Shown here: piece by piece, positions 43,639 to 53,067 of the stretch
Layout of the letters: each line of letters starts with the position of its first letter
Position numbering within the stretch: position 1 is the stretch's first letter
Assembly (NCBI RefSeq): GCF_019884785.1
Contig: NZ_CP082326.1
Coordinates: 737,355 to 801,354 of the forward strand
Reading direction: 5' to 3'
Origin: Crassaminicella profunda
GTDB lineage: Bacteria; Bacillota; Clostridia; Peptostreptococcales; Thermotaleaceae
DNA length: 64,000 nt
The notes under the pieces: model-generated
Database searches by the model: none
Seen by the model: the letters and a program-made list of their open reading frames with translations, nothing else
What the model was told of the DNA's origin: nothing
Program-made: the position numbers and the translations under genes

Positions 43639-44961
43639 ATGAAACTATTTGATTGGTTAAAACCAGGGTTAAAAATAAAAAGATGGCTTTTTTTAGGATC
43701 TGTTGGTATTGCATTTTTGATCATTGGTGGATATGCGTTTATCAATAAGATGTTTTTGAATAATCATTTTTTAGATTATTATCCAGTGGTTTTATTGTTA
43801 GGTATTGTGTTAATTGCTGTTAGTTTAAAAAAGGGTGCAGCATCCATTGTGAACTTGTTGGATACTCCTGGAAGTTTGGTAAAGTGTAAGATTGATAAAA
43901 AATTATATGAAAAGCGTATTTTGAATAAAGGACCTAAAACAGTTGTGATTGGTGGAGGAACAGGTCTTTCTGTTCTCTTAAGAGGTCTTAAAAAATATAC
44001 TTCTAATATTACTGCTATTGTAACGGTAGCAGATGATGGTGGAGGATCAGGGATTTTAAGAGAGGATTTAGGAATGCTACCTCCAGGAGATATAAGGAAT
44101 TGTATCTTAGCATTAGCAGATACAGAGCCCATTATGGAAAAATTACTACAATATCGTTTTGAAGAAGGAAAATTAAAAGGGCAAAGCTTTGGAAATTTAT
44201 TGATTGCTGCAATGAATGGTATATCCGATAATTTTGAAGAGGCCATAAAAAAAATAAACCATGTTTTAGCTGTTACAGGAAAGGTTTTACCTGTAACGGT
44301 GGAGGAGATTACTCTCTATGCCAAACTAAAAAATGGAAAGGTCATTAAAGGAGAATCCCAAATTCCTATAAAGGTAAAGGAATTTGATAGTGGTATTGAT
44401 CAGGTTTTTATTAAACCCAATAATGTAGTTCCCCTAGAGGAATCTATAGAAGAGATTATGAGTGCTGATGTGATTATTTTAGGACCCGGGAGCTTATATA
44501 CAAGTATTATCCCTAATTTATTAGTTGAGGATATTAGAAAAGCTATTAGGGATTCAATAGCTACGAAGATTTATATAACTAATGTAATGACACAACCTGG
44601 AGAAACAGATGGATACAGTGTATTAGAACATGTTGAGGCCATCATAGAATATTTAAAGAGTGGAAATATTGATTATGTTTTTGTAAATGATGAGAAAATT
44701 CCCAAAGAAGTATTAAAAAAATATGCCCATGATGGTGCACAGCCCATAAGGCTTACGAAGAAGGATTGTAAAATATTAAAAGAAAAGGATATTAGCGTCA
44801 TAGAAGGGCCTTTTGTAGATATAAAGAAACAGTATATAAGACATGATGCCAATAAGTTATCTGAAATGATTACAAAATTAGTATTAGAAGAGAAGTATGC
44901 TATTGATAAGAAAAAAATTATTGATTATTATATTCTAAGTGAAGAATTGAAAAAAGTATAG
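43639..44961 (+). CDS. yvcK: gluconeogenesis factor YvcK/GlmR, with N-terminal membrane segments
   Basis: The 440-residue protein has a CofD-like UDP-sugar-binding domain: VVIGGGTGLSVLLRGLKKY, TVADDGGGSGILREDLGMLP, PGDIRNCILALAD, GQSFGNLLIAAM and ILGPGSLYTSIIPNLLV. In Bacillus this protein (GlmR) helps cell wall precursor supply during gluconeogenic growth. Residues about 18-70 form two hydrophobic helices, so this version is membrane anchored, as in many Clostridia; the Bacillus one is soluble and shorter. It follows rapZ directly. Confidence 0.94.
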   Translation: MKLFDWLKPGLKIKRWLFLGSVGIAFLIIGGYAFINKMFLNNHFLDYYPVVLLLGIVLIAVSLKKGAASIVNLLDTPGSLVKCKIDKKLYEKRILNKGPKTVVIGGGTGLSVLLRGLKKYTSNITAIVTVADDGGGSGILREDLGMLPPGDIRNCILALADTEPIMEKLLQYRFEEGKLKGQSFGNLLIAAMNGISDNFEEAIKKINHVLAVTGKVLPVTVEEITLYAKLKNGKVIKGESQIPIKVKEFDSGIDQVFIKPNNVVPLEESIEEIMSADVIILGPGSLYTSIIPNLLVEDIRKAIRDSIATKIYITNVMTQPGETDGYSVLEHVEAIIEYLKSGNIDYVFVNDEKIPKEVLKKYAHDGAQPIRLTKKDCKILKEKDISVIEGPFVDIKKQYIRHDANKLSEMITKLVLEEKYAIDKKKIIDYYILSEELKKV

Positions 44962-44982
44962 ATGAAATGATTAATCAATTTA

Positions 44983-44991
44983 TGATATAAT
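44983..44991 (+). promoter_or_regulatory. extended -10 promoter before the Nudix gene
   Basis: TGATATAAT lies about 60 bases before the Nudix gene. No clear -35 box is seen. Confidence 0.4.
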
Positions 44992-45053
44992 AATTAAAAT
45001 GCTGTTCATAATGACATCTAAACATTTTCTCATTGTAGTTAGGGGTGGAAGTT

Positions 45054-45479
45054 ATGAGGGAAGAGATTAGTGCTGGTGGTGTGGTTGTTTTTGGAAATGC
45101 TATACTACTTTTACGTAAATACAATGGAGATTGGGTATTACCAAAAGGGAAAGTAAAACAAGATGAGGCCATAGACGCTGCTGCAATTCGAGAAGTTTAT
45201 GAAGAAGGAAGAGCAAAAGGTGAGATTGTAAAATATATTGGAAAAATTAATTATTCTTTTAAAAACTGTTGGAAAGATCATGAGGTAGTCCATAAAACGG
45301 TTCATTGGTACTTAATGAGGACTAGAAATATGGATTGTATTCCTCTTAAAGAGGAAGGATTTGTAGATGCACGGTTTGTGCATATGGATAGGGCTACTGA
45401 GATAGCGAAATATAATGATGAAAGAGCAATTATACAAAAAGCCATCGAAGACATAAAAAAAGACCTCAACAGCCAATGA
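45054..45479 (+). CDS. Nudix hydrolase (YvcI-like) with atypical Nudix box
   Basis: The 141-residue protein has a Nudix fold: strand REEISAGGVVVFGN, WVLPKGKV, the box GKVKQDEAIDAAAIREVYEE, then GRAKGEI. The Nudix consensus ends EExGU; here the residues after EE are Gly-Arg, so the usual Gly is Arg. Catalytic Glu residues (REVYEE) are kept. A gene of this kind (yvcI) begins the rapZ-yvcK-whiA-crh cluster in Bacillus; here it sits between yvcK and whiA. The ATG 45054 has AGGGGTGG upstream. The substrate is unknown. Confidence 0.88.
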   Translation: MREEISAGGVVVFGNAILLLRKYNGDWVLPKGKVKQDEAIDAAAIREVYEEGRAKGEIVKYIGKINYSFKNCWKDHEVVHKTVHWYLMRTRNMDCIPLKEEGFVDARFVHMDRATEIAKYNDERAIIQKAIEDIKKDLNSQ

Positions 45480-45490
45480 GGTCTTTTTTT
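45455..45490 (+). terminator. terminator overlapping the end of the Nudix gene
   Basis: AAAAAAAGACCTCA (45455-45468) pairs with TGAGGTCTTTTTTT (45477-45490). The left arm lies inside the coding sequence and the stop codon TGA is the first base triplet of the right arm. Confidence 0.85.
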
Positions 45491-45589
45491 GTAAACTTAT
45501 AAAAAAAGGGTTTAATGCAAAAACTAGTATTATTAAAATTTTTTATCTTTTAGATTATGATAAAATTTAACGAAAAATATATGAATCTA

Positions 45590-45598
45590 TGTTATAAT
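45590..45598 (+). promoter_or_regulatory. extended -10 promoter of whiA
   Basis: TGTTATAAT, an extended -10 element about 76 bases before the whiA start. This transcript would include the HPr-like gene. Confidence 0.5.
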
Positions 45599-45673
45599 GA
45601 TAACAATGTACTATATTCGTATAATAAGGATGATTTTTTAAGGAACGTTCAGGTTTTGGAAGTAGGTGGTAAG

Positions 45674-46633
45674 ATGTCCTTTTCTATGAAAACGAAGAAT
45701 GAATTGGCAAGGATCATTCCAGAAGATCGATGTTGCCAATTAGCGGAGTTATCAGCATTGATTCGAATGAGTGGGACAATACAATTAATGGGCTATAAAA
45801 AAGTAAATGTAAAAATTATTACAGAAAATGCTGCTATTGCAAGAAAAATTTTTACATTATTGAAAAAATGTTTTGGAATTCATACGGAATTACGGGTAAG
45901 AAAAAATAGATTGTTAAAAAAGAATAATCACTATGTAATTATTATCACAAGTGATGCGGGGGCAAACGATATCCTGGAAAAAGTAGGTATTTTGAAAGTA
46001 GACCATAAACAATTTTTAATAGATTATAATGTACCAAAAGAATTAATTGAGGATAAATGTTGCAAACGAGCATATTTAAGAGGTGCATTTTTAGGAGCAG
46101 GTTCTGTAAGTGATCCAGAGAAAACCTATCATTTAGAATTTGTTACAAGTAGTCAAGAACATAGTGAAGGATTAAAAGAATTAATCAATCATTTTGACCT
46201 TAGAGCGAAGATTGTTCAACGAAAAAATAGTTATGTAATATACTTAAAAGAAGGAGATCGAATTGTTGATCTATTAAATATTATGGGAGCTCATTTAGCT
46301 TTATTAAAATTTGAAAACATAAGGATTGTAAAGCAAGTAAGGAATAATGTAAATAGGATTGTAAATTGTGAGACAGCGAATTTAAGTAAAATAGTAAATG
46401 CTTCTATTCGGCAGATAGAAAATATAGAGTATATACAAAAAACTGTAGGATTTAAAATACTTCCTGACAATCTTCGAGAAATAGCAGAGTTAAGACTTGA
46501 TTACAAAGAAGCTAGTTTAAAAGAACTAGGACAAATGTTAAATCCACCTGTTGGGAAGTCAGGGGTAAATCATAGATTAAGAAAAATAGAGAAGATCACA
46601 GAAAAATTAAAGCAGAATGAGGGGGAGTTGTAA
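45674..46633 (+). CDS. whiA: DNA-binding protein WhiA
   Basis: WhiA combines a degenerate LAGLIDADG homing-endonuclease-like domain (residues about 10-210) with a C-terminal helix-turn-helix. The 319-residue product shows FSMKTKNELARIIPEDRCC at the start, CKRAYLRGAFLGAGSVSDPE in the middle, and LRLDYKEASLKELGQMLNPP with GKSGVNHRLRKI at the end. In Streptomyces it controls sporulation; in Bacillus it affects division and chromosome segregation. I choose ATG 45674 because TAGGTGG precedes it and the longer frame adds 39 unrelated residues over the promoter. It directly abuts the HPr-like gene. Confidence 0.96.
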   Translation: MSFSMKTKNELARIIPEDRCCQLAELSALIRMSGTIQLMGYKKVNVKIITENAAIARKIFTLLKKCFGIHTELRVRKNRLLKKNNHYVIIITSDAGANDILEKVGILKVDHKQFLIDYNVPKELIEDKCCKRAYLRGAFLGAGSVSDPEKTYHLEFVTSSQEHSEGLKELINHFDLRAKIVQRKNSYVIYLKEGDRIVDLLNIMGAHLALLKFENIRIVKQVRNNVNRIVNCETANLSKIVNASIRQIENIEYIQKTVGFKILPDNLREIAELRLDYKEASLKELGQMLNPPVGKSGVNHRLRKIEKITEKLKQNEGEL

Positions 46634-46900
46634 ATGATCAATAGGGAAATCACCGTGATGAATGAAGAAGGATTACGTGCAAGACGAGCAGCCTTGTTTG
46701 TACAATTAGCAAATAAATTTAGTTCTGATATTTTTGTAGAAAAAGATACGAAAAATGTAAATGGAAAAAGTATTATGTGCATTATGGCTTTAGGGTTATT
46801 GAAGAGTGAAAAGATCGTAGTAACTGTTGATGGACCTGACGAAGAACAAGCTCTAGAAGAAATAGTAAACTTTTTCGAAAAACCACAAGAAGATTTATAA
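46634..46900 (+). CDS. Crh-like HPr homologue lacking the active-site His
   Basis: The 88-residue HPr-fold protein keeps Ser46 in NGKSIMCIMAL, the site used by HPr kinase. The PTS phospho-site is lost: where HPr has GLHARPAA, this has GLRARRAA, so residue 15 is Arg (and 18 is Arg, not Pro). Bacillus Crh has Gln15 and Ser46 and acts as a regulator with CcpA, not in sugar uptake; Crh also lies after whiA. The overall sequence (AALFVQLANKFSSDIFVEKD, VNGKS) is strongly Crh-like. A regulatory role with the HprK encoded at 13670 is inference. The ATG follows the whiA stop directly, with GGGGGAG upstream. Confidence 0.9.
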   Translation: MINREITVMNEEGLRARRAALFVQLANKFSSDIFVEKDTKNVNGKSIMCIMALGLLKSEKIVVTVDGPDEEQALEEIVNFFEKPQEDL

Positions 46901-46927
46901 AACTATTCCAATGGGAATAGTTTTTTT
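46899..46927 (+). terminator. terminator after HPr-like gene
   Basis: AAAACTATTCC (46899-46909) pairs with GGAATAGTTTT (46914-46924) over a 4-nt loop, then T's. Confidence 0.85.
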
Positions 46928-47091
46928 AAATGAACGAAAAATGTAAGTTTATGTAATATAGGGATGAGATGGTAATATAGGAATTTAGACGCATTTTTGG
47001 AATCTTAAAAAAAATTTGAAGGGATTTGTATCATTATATCGAATAAGTTTAAAAATGAATGTTTTTTACCATCTCAGTTTTGGAGGATCCT

Positions 47092-48162
47092 ATGTTTAAA
47101 ATAAATCTTAACTTTCTAAAGCCAGGAATGATTTTAGCAAAAACAATTAACGGAAGTGATGGGCAAGTTTTGTTGAATGCTGGAGTAATCTTAAAAGAAA
47201 GCTATATTGAAAAGCTCAGGCAGATTGGTATTAGTAGTCTATACATAGATACGAAAGAAACATCAGATATTGTGATTGAAGATGTTATTTGTGAACAAAA
47301 TAGATTTGAAGCAAAAAACATTATCAGAGAGACAATGAAGGATGTTTATATGGGCAGATCGATACAAACAAAAGAAGTATTTGAGGCAGTAAGTAATATT
47401 TTGGATGATTTGTTAGGAAATAAGGACATTATGCTCAATCTTTCTGATATTAAGGCAGTCGATGATTATACTTTTGCTCATTCTGTTAATGTTTGTGTGT
47501 TATCCCTTATAACAGGAATTACTATGGGATACAACAGGGATAAATTAGAAAAATTGGGAATCGGTGCTGTGTTACATGATATAGGAAAAATTGCAATTCC
47601 TCCAGATATATTAAATAAGCCTGGTAAACTGACAGATATTGAGTATAAAATCATTCAAGAGCATCCTCGATTAGGATATGATATTGTAAAAGAACATGCT
47701 ACTATTAGTAGCCTTAGTGCCATGGTGATTCTTACCCATCATGAAAGACATGATGGAAAAGGATATCCATTAGGAAAGAAAGGGAAAGAAATATTTGAAT
47801 TTTCTAGAATTGTTGCAGTAGCAGATGTATATGATGCGTTGACTTCTGATAGGGTTTATAAGAAGAAGGTTTTACCCCATGAAGCGATAGAATATTTAAG
47901 GGCTATGGGCGATTTGCAATTTGATTCTGAAATTGTAAATAATTTTGCTGCACATGTAGCACCTTATCCTGTTGGAACCATTGTAAAATTAAGTACAGGG
48001 GTTCAAGGAATCGTTGTAGCTGTAGATAAAAATCATCTTAATAAACCTAAGGTTAGGTGTTTTTGGAACAAACAAGGAGATCAATATTTGAATGAAGCAG
48101 AGGTCAATCTTGTGAATTTACCATCGATTACAATCTCAGAGGTGTTAGAGAAACTTGAATAG
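47092..48162 (+). CDS. HD-GYP domain protein, probable c-di-GMP phosphodiesterase
   Basis: The 356-residue cytoplasmic protein has an N-terminal domain of about 120 residues (LNFLKPGMILAKTINGSDGQ) resembling the one often before HD-GYP domains. The HD-GYP core shows YTFAHSVNVC, LHDIGKIAIPPDILNKPG, EHPRLGYDIV, LTHHERHDGKGYP and VAVADVYDALTSDR. These residues bind metal and mark active enzymes that break down c-di-GMP. A short C-terminal beta region (VGTIVKLSTGVQGIVV) follows. The start ATG 47092 has GGAGG seven bases upstream. No diguanylate cyclase is in the window. Confidence 0.93.
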   Translation: MFKINLNFLKPGMILAKTINGSDGQVLLNAGVILKESYIEKLRQIGISSLYIDTKETSDIVIEDVICEQNRFEAKNIIRETMKDVYMGRSIQTKEVFEAVSNILDDLLGNKDIMLNLSDIKAVDDYTFAHSVNVCVLSLITGITMGYNRDKLEKLGIGAVLHDIGKIAIPPDILNKPGKLTDIEYKIIQEHPRLGYDIVKEHATISSLSAMVILTHHERHDGKGYPLGKKGKEIFEFSRIVAVADVYDALTSDRVYKKKVLPHEAIEYLRAMGDLQFDSEIVNNFAAHVAPYPVGTIVKLSTGVQGIVVAVDKNHLNKPKVRCFWNKQGDQYLNEAEVNLVNLPSITISEVLEKLE

Positions 48163-48178
48163 TTTTTTGATTGTTTTT

Positions 48179-48187
48179 TGATATAAT
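48179..48187 (+). promoter_or_regulatory. extended -10 element before the CBS-domain regulator
   Basis: TGATATAAT overlaps the start of the hairpin at 48188. If used, transcription would begin within the hairpin. Confidence 0.35.
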
Positions 48188-48220
48188 AAGGTATGAACAA
48201 TTTGTTCATACCTTTTATTT
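48188..48220 (+). terminator. terminator after HD-GYP gene
   Basis: AAGGTATGAACAA (48188-48200) pairs with TTGTTCATACCTT (48202-48214), then TTTATTTTTT. Confidence 0.75.
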
Positions 48221-48278
48221 TTTAGATGTTTAAAGGCTATTGAACCTATTATATCCCTATATGAGGTGGTATGTGAAT

Positions 48279-49577
48279 ATGACAAAAAATGAACAGATTA
48301 TAAACCATATAAAAGAGTTGCCTGTGGGAAGTAAAATATCCGTAAGAGGAGTTGCACAGGATCTAGAAGTTAGTGAAGGAACAGCTTATAAGGCTATTAA
48401 GGATGCAGAAAGAAAAGAACTTGTTAGTACCATTCCAAGAGTAGGAACTATACGAGTTGAAAAGGTCGAAAAAAAACAAATTGATAAAGTAACATTTGCG
48501 GAAGTACTCAATATTGTAGAAGGACAAATCCTAGGAGGCCATGAAGGAATTTATAAGATTGTCAATAAATTTGTCATTGGTGCCATGTCTATTGATGAAA
48601 TTGAAAAGTACATTTCAGAAGGGGATTTATTAATTGTAGGAAATAGGGATGATGTTCATAAGCTTGCACTAGATAAAAAATGTGCAATCCTTATTACAGG
48701 AGGTCTCTCATGTGATGATGAAATAAAAAAAATAGCCAATGAGAAAAAACTACCTATTCTTTCTACAAGCTATGATACATTTACCATTACTACTATGATT
48801 GATCAAGCTTTACATGAGAGATTGATTAGAAAAGAAATATTAATAACAGAGGATATTATGCCCCATACCCTTCATTATCTAAAGGTGGGAGAGACAGTCT
48901 GTGATATGAAAAAATTAATAAAAAGAACAGGACATAGTAGATATCCTGTAGTAGATGAAAATTTACATGTTATAGGAATTGTATCCCCAAGAGATATTGG
49001 AGGAGCAGACAGTACGGAACCCATTATAAATGTTATGACAAAAAATCCTATTACCGTGTCTGTGAATACATCTGTAGCTTATATTTCACATGTAATGATT
49101 TGGGAAGGATTAAAAGTGGTTCCAGTTACAGATAAAAAGAAACTTATAGGTATTATTACTCGCCAAGATATTATAAAGGGACTCAAGCAGATGAGAAATC
49201 AACCCCATATGGGAGAGCCTTTTGAAGATATGATTACTAGTGAATGTAATGTGGAAGAAACAGAAAAGGGTATAAAATTTTCCGGAGAAATTACTCCCAT
49301 GATGTTAAATGATCGAGGGATTGCTAGTGCAGGTGTTTTGGTACTACTTATGTCTACTGCTGGGTGCAGTGCTATTAAGATGCAGAAAAATTTAGATAGT
49401 GTGATTGATAGTTTTATGATTTATTATATAAAGCCATTGCAGCTTGAGAGTAAATTCGAAATCTATGTAGATATTATCAATGTGAGTAGGAAATTTTATA
49501 AAGTGGATATTACAGCTTATCACAATGATGAGATTGTATCCAAAGCTATGATGTCAGCAAAACAATTAAGAAGATAG
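48279..49577 (+). CDS. DRTGG/CBS-domain regulator (YtoI-like)
   Basis: A 432-residue multidomain protein. It starts with a winged helix-turn-helix (KISVRGVAQDLEVSEGTAYK), then a DRTGG domain (IVEGQILGGHEGIYKIVNKF, ILITGGLSCDDEIKKIA). A CBS pair follows (YLKVGETVCDMKKLIKRTGH to GIITRQDIIKGLK, with RYPVVDENLHVIGIVSPRDI), then a hot-dog thioesterase-like domain (ITPMMLNDRGIASAGVLVLL). This matches Bacillus YtoI, a putative regulator that probably senses nucleotides and an acyl-CoA. Start chosen at ATG 48279 with AGGTGG nine bases upstream. dnaE follows within 14 bases. Confidence 0.9.
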   Translation: MTKNEQIINHIKELPVGSKISVRGVAQDLEVSEGTAYKAIKDAERKELVSTIPRVGTIRVEKVEKKQIDKVTFAEVLNIVEGQILGGHEGIYKIVNKFVIGAMSIDEIEKYISEGDLLIVGNRDDVHKLALDKKCAILITGGLSCDDEIKKIANEKKLPILSTSYDTFTITTMIDQALHERLIRKEILITEDIMPHTLHYLKVGETVCDMKKLIKRTGHSRYPVVDENLHVIGIVSPRDIGGADSTEPIINVMTKNPITVSVNTSVAYISHVMIWEGLKVVPVTDKKKLIGIITRQDIIKGLKQMRNQPHMGEPFEDMITSECNVEETEKGIKFSGEITPMMLNDRGIASAGVLVLLMSTAGCSAIKMQKNLDSVIDSFMIYYIKPLQLESKFEIYVDIINVSRKFYKVDITAYHNDEIVSKAMMSAKQLRR

Positions 49578-49590
49578 AAAGGAGGTACTT

Positions 49591-52500
49591 ATGGGAGATT
49601 TTGTACATTTACATGTGCATACAGAGTATAGTTTATTAGATGGTGCAGCCAGAATAAAACCCCTTATAAAAACTGTAAAGGATTTAGGGATGAAAGCCGT
49701 AGCCATAACAGATCATGGATGTATGTTTGGTGTGATTGATTTTTATAAAGAAGCTAAAAAGGAAGGAATTAAACCTATTATAGGTTGTGAAGTGTATACT
49801 GCTACTAGAACTCTTTTTGATAAAGATCCAATAAAAGATAAAAGGCAGGGTCACCTAGTACTCCTTGCTAAAAATAATGAGGGCTATAAAAATCTTATGA
49901 AAATTGTATCTTTAGGATATGTGGATGGTTTTTATTATAAACCTCGAATAGATCATACAGTTCTTGAAAAATATAGTGAAGGCATTATCGCCCTTAGTGC
50001 ATGTCTTGCAGGAGAGATCCAACAAAGACTTTTAAATAAGGATTATGAAGGAGCTAAAAAAGAAGCATTAAGACTAGAGGGGATATTTGGAAAAGATGAT
50101 TTTTATCTAGAACTTCAGGACCATGGTATGCAGGAGCAGAAAATGGTAAACAATCAATTAATCAGGTTAAGCCAAGAAACAGATATCCCATTAGTTGCAA
50201 CTAATGATATTCACTATTTAAAGAGATCTGATGGAGATATTCACGATATACTTCTTTGTATTCAAACAGGAAAGAATATAGATGATGAAGATCGACTAAA
50301 ATTTCCTACAAAGGAATTTTATCTAAAATCTCCAAAAGAGATGGAAGACCTCTTTCCATATGCAAAGGAAGCCTTAGAAAATACCGTAAAAATTGCAAAT
50401 AGGTGCAATGTAACTTTTGATTTTAACCAAATGTATTTACCAAAGTATGATGTACCTGATTCTTATAGTGCAAAGGAATATTTAAGGAAATTATGTAATG
50501 AAGGATTGAAAAAAAGATATAAAGAAATTACAAAGGAACTTTTAGAAAGATTAGAGTACGAATTATCTACTATAGAAAATATGGGGTATGTAGAATATTT
50601 TCTAATTGTATGGGATTTTATAAGATATGCAAAAGAAGAAAACATCATGGTAGGACCAGGAAGAGGATCTGCTGCAGGAAGCTTAGTTTCATATACATTA
50701 GGAATTACAGAAATTGATCCTATTAAGTATCATCTCATTTTTGAGCGTTTTTTAAATCCAGAACGTGTAACCATGCCGGATATTGATATTGATTTTTGCT
50801 TTGAAAGAAGGCAAGAAGTTATTGATTATGTAGTGAGAAAATATGGAAAAGAAAAGGTAGCACAAATAATCACCTTTGGAACAATGGCAGCAAGAGCAGC
50901 TATAAGAGATGTAGGAAGGGCGCTGAATATGTCCTATGCAGAAGTAGATGCTATTGCCAAAAAAATTCCTATGCAGTTGGGTATTTCTATTGATAAAGCA
51001 TTAGAAATAGATAAGGGATTTAAAGAAATATATGAAAGAGACGAAAGGGCAAAATATTTAATAGATGCTGCAAGGGCTGTAGAAGGAATGCCAAGACATG
51101 CATCTACTCATGCAGCTGGGGTTGTAATTTCTAAAGAGGCTATTGATGAATATGTACCTTTATATATGCATAATGAAGGTCTTACAACTCAATTCACTAT
51201 GACAACATTAGAAGAGTTAGGGCTTCTTAAAATGGACTTTTTAGGTCTTCGAAATCTAACAGTAATCAGGGATGCTATAGAGAGTATAGAGAAGAATCAT
51301 GGGGTAAAAATAAATTTTTCCAATAGTAACTATGATGATAAGTTAGCTTATGAAATGATTAGTAAAGGGGATACTATAGGGGTATTTCAGCTAGAAAGTG
51401 CAGGTATGAGGCAGTTTATGAAGGAATTAAAGCCTGATTGCTTTGAAGATATAGTAGCGGGAATTTCCCTTTACAGACCAGGGCCTATGGATTCTATTCC
51501 TAAGTATATAGCTTATAAAAATAATCCAGAAAAAATAGAATATTTACATCCATTGCTAGAAAAGATCCTTAATGTAACCTATGGATGTTTAATATACCAA
51601 GAACAAGTAATGCAGGTAGTTAGGGAACTTGCTGGTTATTCCTATGGACGAAGCGATTTGGTTCGCCGTGCCATGAGTAAAAAGAAAATGGATGTGATGG
51701 AACAAGAAAGAGAATATTTCATTCATGGAAAAAAAGATGAAGAAGGAAATATTGAAATTACAGGATGTGTAAGCAAGGGTGTACCAAAAGAAATTGGAAA
51801 TCAAATATATGATGAAATGATAGATTTTGCCAAATATGCTTTTAACAAATCCCATGCAGCGGCCTATGCAGTGCTAGGTTATGAAACAGCATACCTTAAG
51901 GCGTACTACCCTGTTGAATTTATGGCAGCACTCATTACGAGTATTATGGGGAATACCACAAAGGTAGCCCAATATATAGAGGATTGTAAGAAGAAAAACA
52001 TAGAAATACTGCCACCTAGTGTCAATGAAAGTCATCATAAGTTTATTGTACAGGATGGGAAAATTCGATTTGGCCTTTTGGCAGTGAAAAACGTTGGTGC
52101 AGGCGTTATAGATGCTATTGTAGCCGCAAGAGAAGAGAAAGGTAAGTTTTTAAGTTTTACAGATTTTTGTGATAAAGTGGATATGAAAGAAATCAATAAA
52201 AGAGCTATTGAGAGTCTCATAAAAGCAGGAGCCTTTGATCATTTAGGAGCCAATCGTGCCCAGCTTTTAGCCATCTATGAAAGGACAATTGATGGAATAG
52301 CTCAAGATCGAAAAAGGAATTTAGCAGGCCAGGTTTCATTATTTCAAGCATTTGATGAAATCATACCTGCTAATGTTAAAAGAGATGATTTGCCAGATAT
52401 CAAAGAGTTTGCTCAGAAAAATCTTTTGATGATGGAAAAAGAAGTAGTGGGACTTTATATTAGTGGTCATCCCCTTTCAGAGTATGAACAAGAAGTTAAA

Positions 52501-53067
52501 AAAGTTTCAACCATGAATGCAGGAGAGTTAATGGAGATCAATGAAAATCATGAAAATAATTCTGTAAAAGATGGATCCTATATAAGAATAGGGGGACTCA
52601 TTGGACATCGAAAAAATAAAATCACTAAAAATAATAATATGATGGCTTTCATAACACTAGAAGACTTATTTGGTAGTGTAGAAGTATTAGTTTTTCCTAA
52701 AATATTTGATAAATATATGAATTTATTATATGAAGATAGTGTTGTCATTATAGAAGGAAAAATAAGCATGAGAGAAGAGGAAGAACCTAAAATTATAGCA
52801 GAAAAAATACTACCCCTCATAAAGAAAAATGATAAAGGGATAAAAAAGTTATATCTAAAAATAAGTAGAGGTCAAGAGCTAGATGTTTTATTTGAAAAAA
52901 TTAAACCGACACTGAAAAGTCACAAAGGAGATGTGCCGGTATACTTATATTTAGAAGGGAAAAATAAGAAACTAAAAGCGAATAAGGAATTATGGGTAAC
53001 GTTAAATGATGATTTAATTAAAAATTTGATAGGATTGCTAGGAGAAGATTGTGTAAAAGTATGTTAG
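49591..53067 (+). CDS. dnaE: DNA polymerase III alpha subunit DnaE
   Basis: A 1158-residue DnaE-type replicative polymerase. It starts with a PHP domain (FVHLHVHTEYSLLDGAARIK, AITDHGCMFG), followed by the polymerase domain with GPGRGSAAGSLVSYTLGIT and the catalytic Asp residues in MPDIDIDFCFERR. It continues through VVRRAMSKKK-type fingers (SDLVRRAMSKKKMDVM), a helix-hairpin-helix (IKAGAFDHLG) and an OB-fold domain near 990-1060 (IRIGGLIGHRKNKITKNNN). Length and order are normal. The ATG has AAAGGAGG upstream. Its stop overlaps the stop of the convergent gene. Confidence 0.97.
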   Translation: MGDFVHLHVHTEYSLLDGAARIKPLIKTVKDLGMKAVAITDHGCMFGVIDFYKEAKKEGIKPIIGCEVYTATRTLFDKDPIKDKRQGHLVLLAKNNEGYKNLMKIVSLGYVDGFYYKPRIDHTVLEKYSEGIIALSACLAGEIQQRLLNKDYEGAKKEALRLEGIFGKDDFYLELQDHGMQEQKMVNNQLIRLSQETDIPLVATNDIHYLKRSDGDIHDILLCIQTGKNIDDEDRLKFPTKEFYLKSPKEMEDLFPYAKEALENTVKIANRCNVTFDFNQMYLPKYDVPDSYSAKEYLRKLCNEGLKKRYKEITKELLERLEYELSTIENMGYVEYFLIVWDFIRYAKEENIMVGPGRGSAAGSLVSYTLGITEIDPIKYHLIFERFLNPERVTMPDIDIDFCFERRQEVIDYVVRKYGKEKVAQIITFGTMAARAAIRDVGRALNMSYAEVDAIAKKIPMQLGISIDKALEIDKGFKEIYERDERAKYLIDAARAVEGMPRHASTHAAGVVISKEAIDEYVPLYMHNEGLTTQFTMTTLEELGLLKMDFLGLRNLTVIRDAIESIEKNHGVKINFSNSNYDDKLAYEMISKGDTIGVFQLESAGMRQFMKELKPDCFEDIVAGISLYRPGPMDSIPKYIAYKNNPEKIEYLHPLLEKILNVTYGCLIYQEQVMQVVRELAGYSYGRSDLVRRAMSKKKMDVMEQEREYFIHGKKDEEGNIEITGCVSKGVPKEIGNQIYDEMIDFAKYAFNKSHAAAYAVLGYETAYLKAYYPVEFMAALITSIMGNTTKVAQYIEDCKKKNIEILPPSVNESHHKFIVQDGKIRFGLLAVKNVGAGVIDAIVAAREEKGKFLSFTDFCDKVDMKEINKRAIESLIKAGAFDHLGANRAQLLAIYERTIDGIAQDRKRNLAGQVSLFQAFDEIIPANVKRDDLPDIKEFAQKNLLMMEKEVVGLYISGHPLSEYEQEVKKVSTMNAGELMEINENHENNSVKDGSYIRIGGLIGHRKNKITKNNNMMAFITLEDLFGSVEVLVFPKIFDKYMNLLYEDSVVIIEGKISMREEEEPKIIAEKILPLIKKNDKGIKKLYLKISRGQELDVLFEKIKPTLKSHKGDVPVYLYLEGKNKKLKANKELWVTLNDDLIKNLIGLLGEDCVKVC

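Noticed and set aside
43779-44246. Open frame of 155 codons antisense to yvcK
   Set aside because: It lies wholly inside the conserved CofD-like domain and has no start signals.
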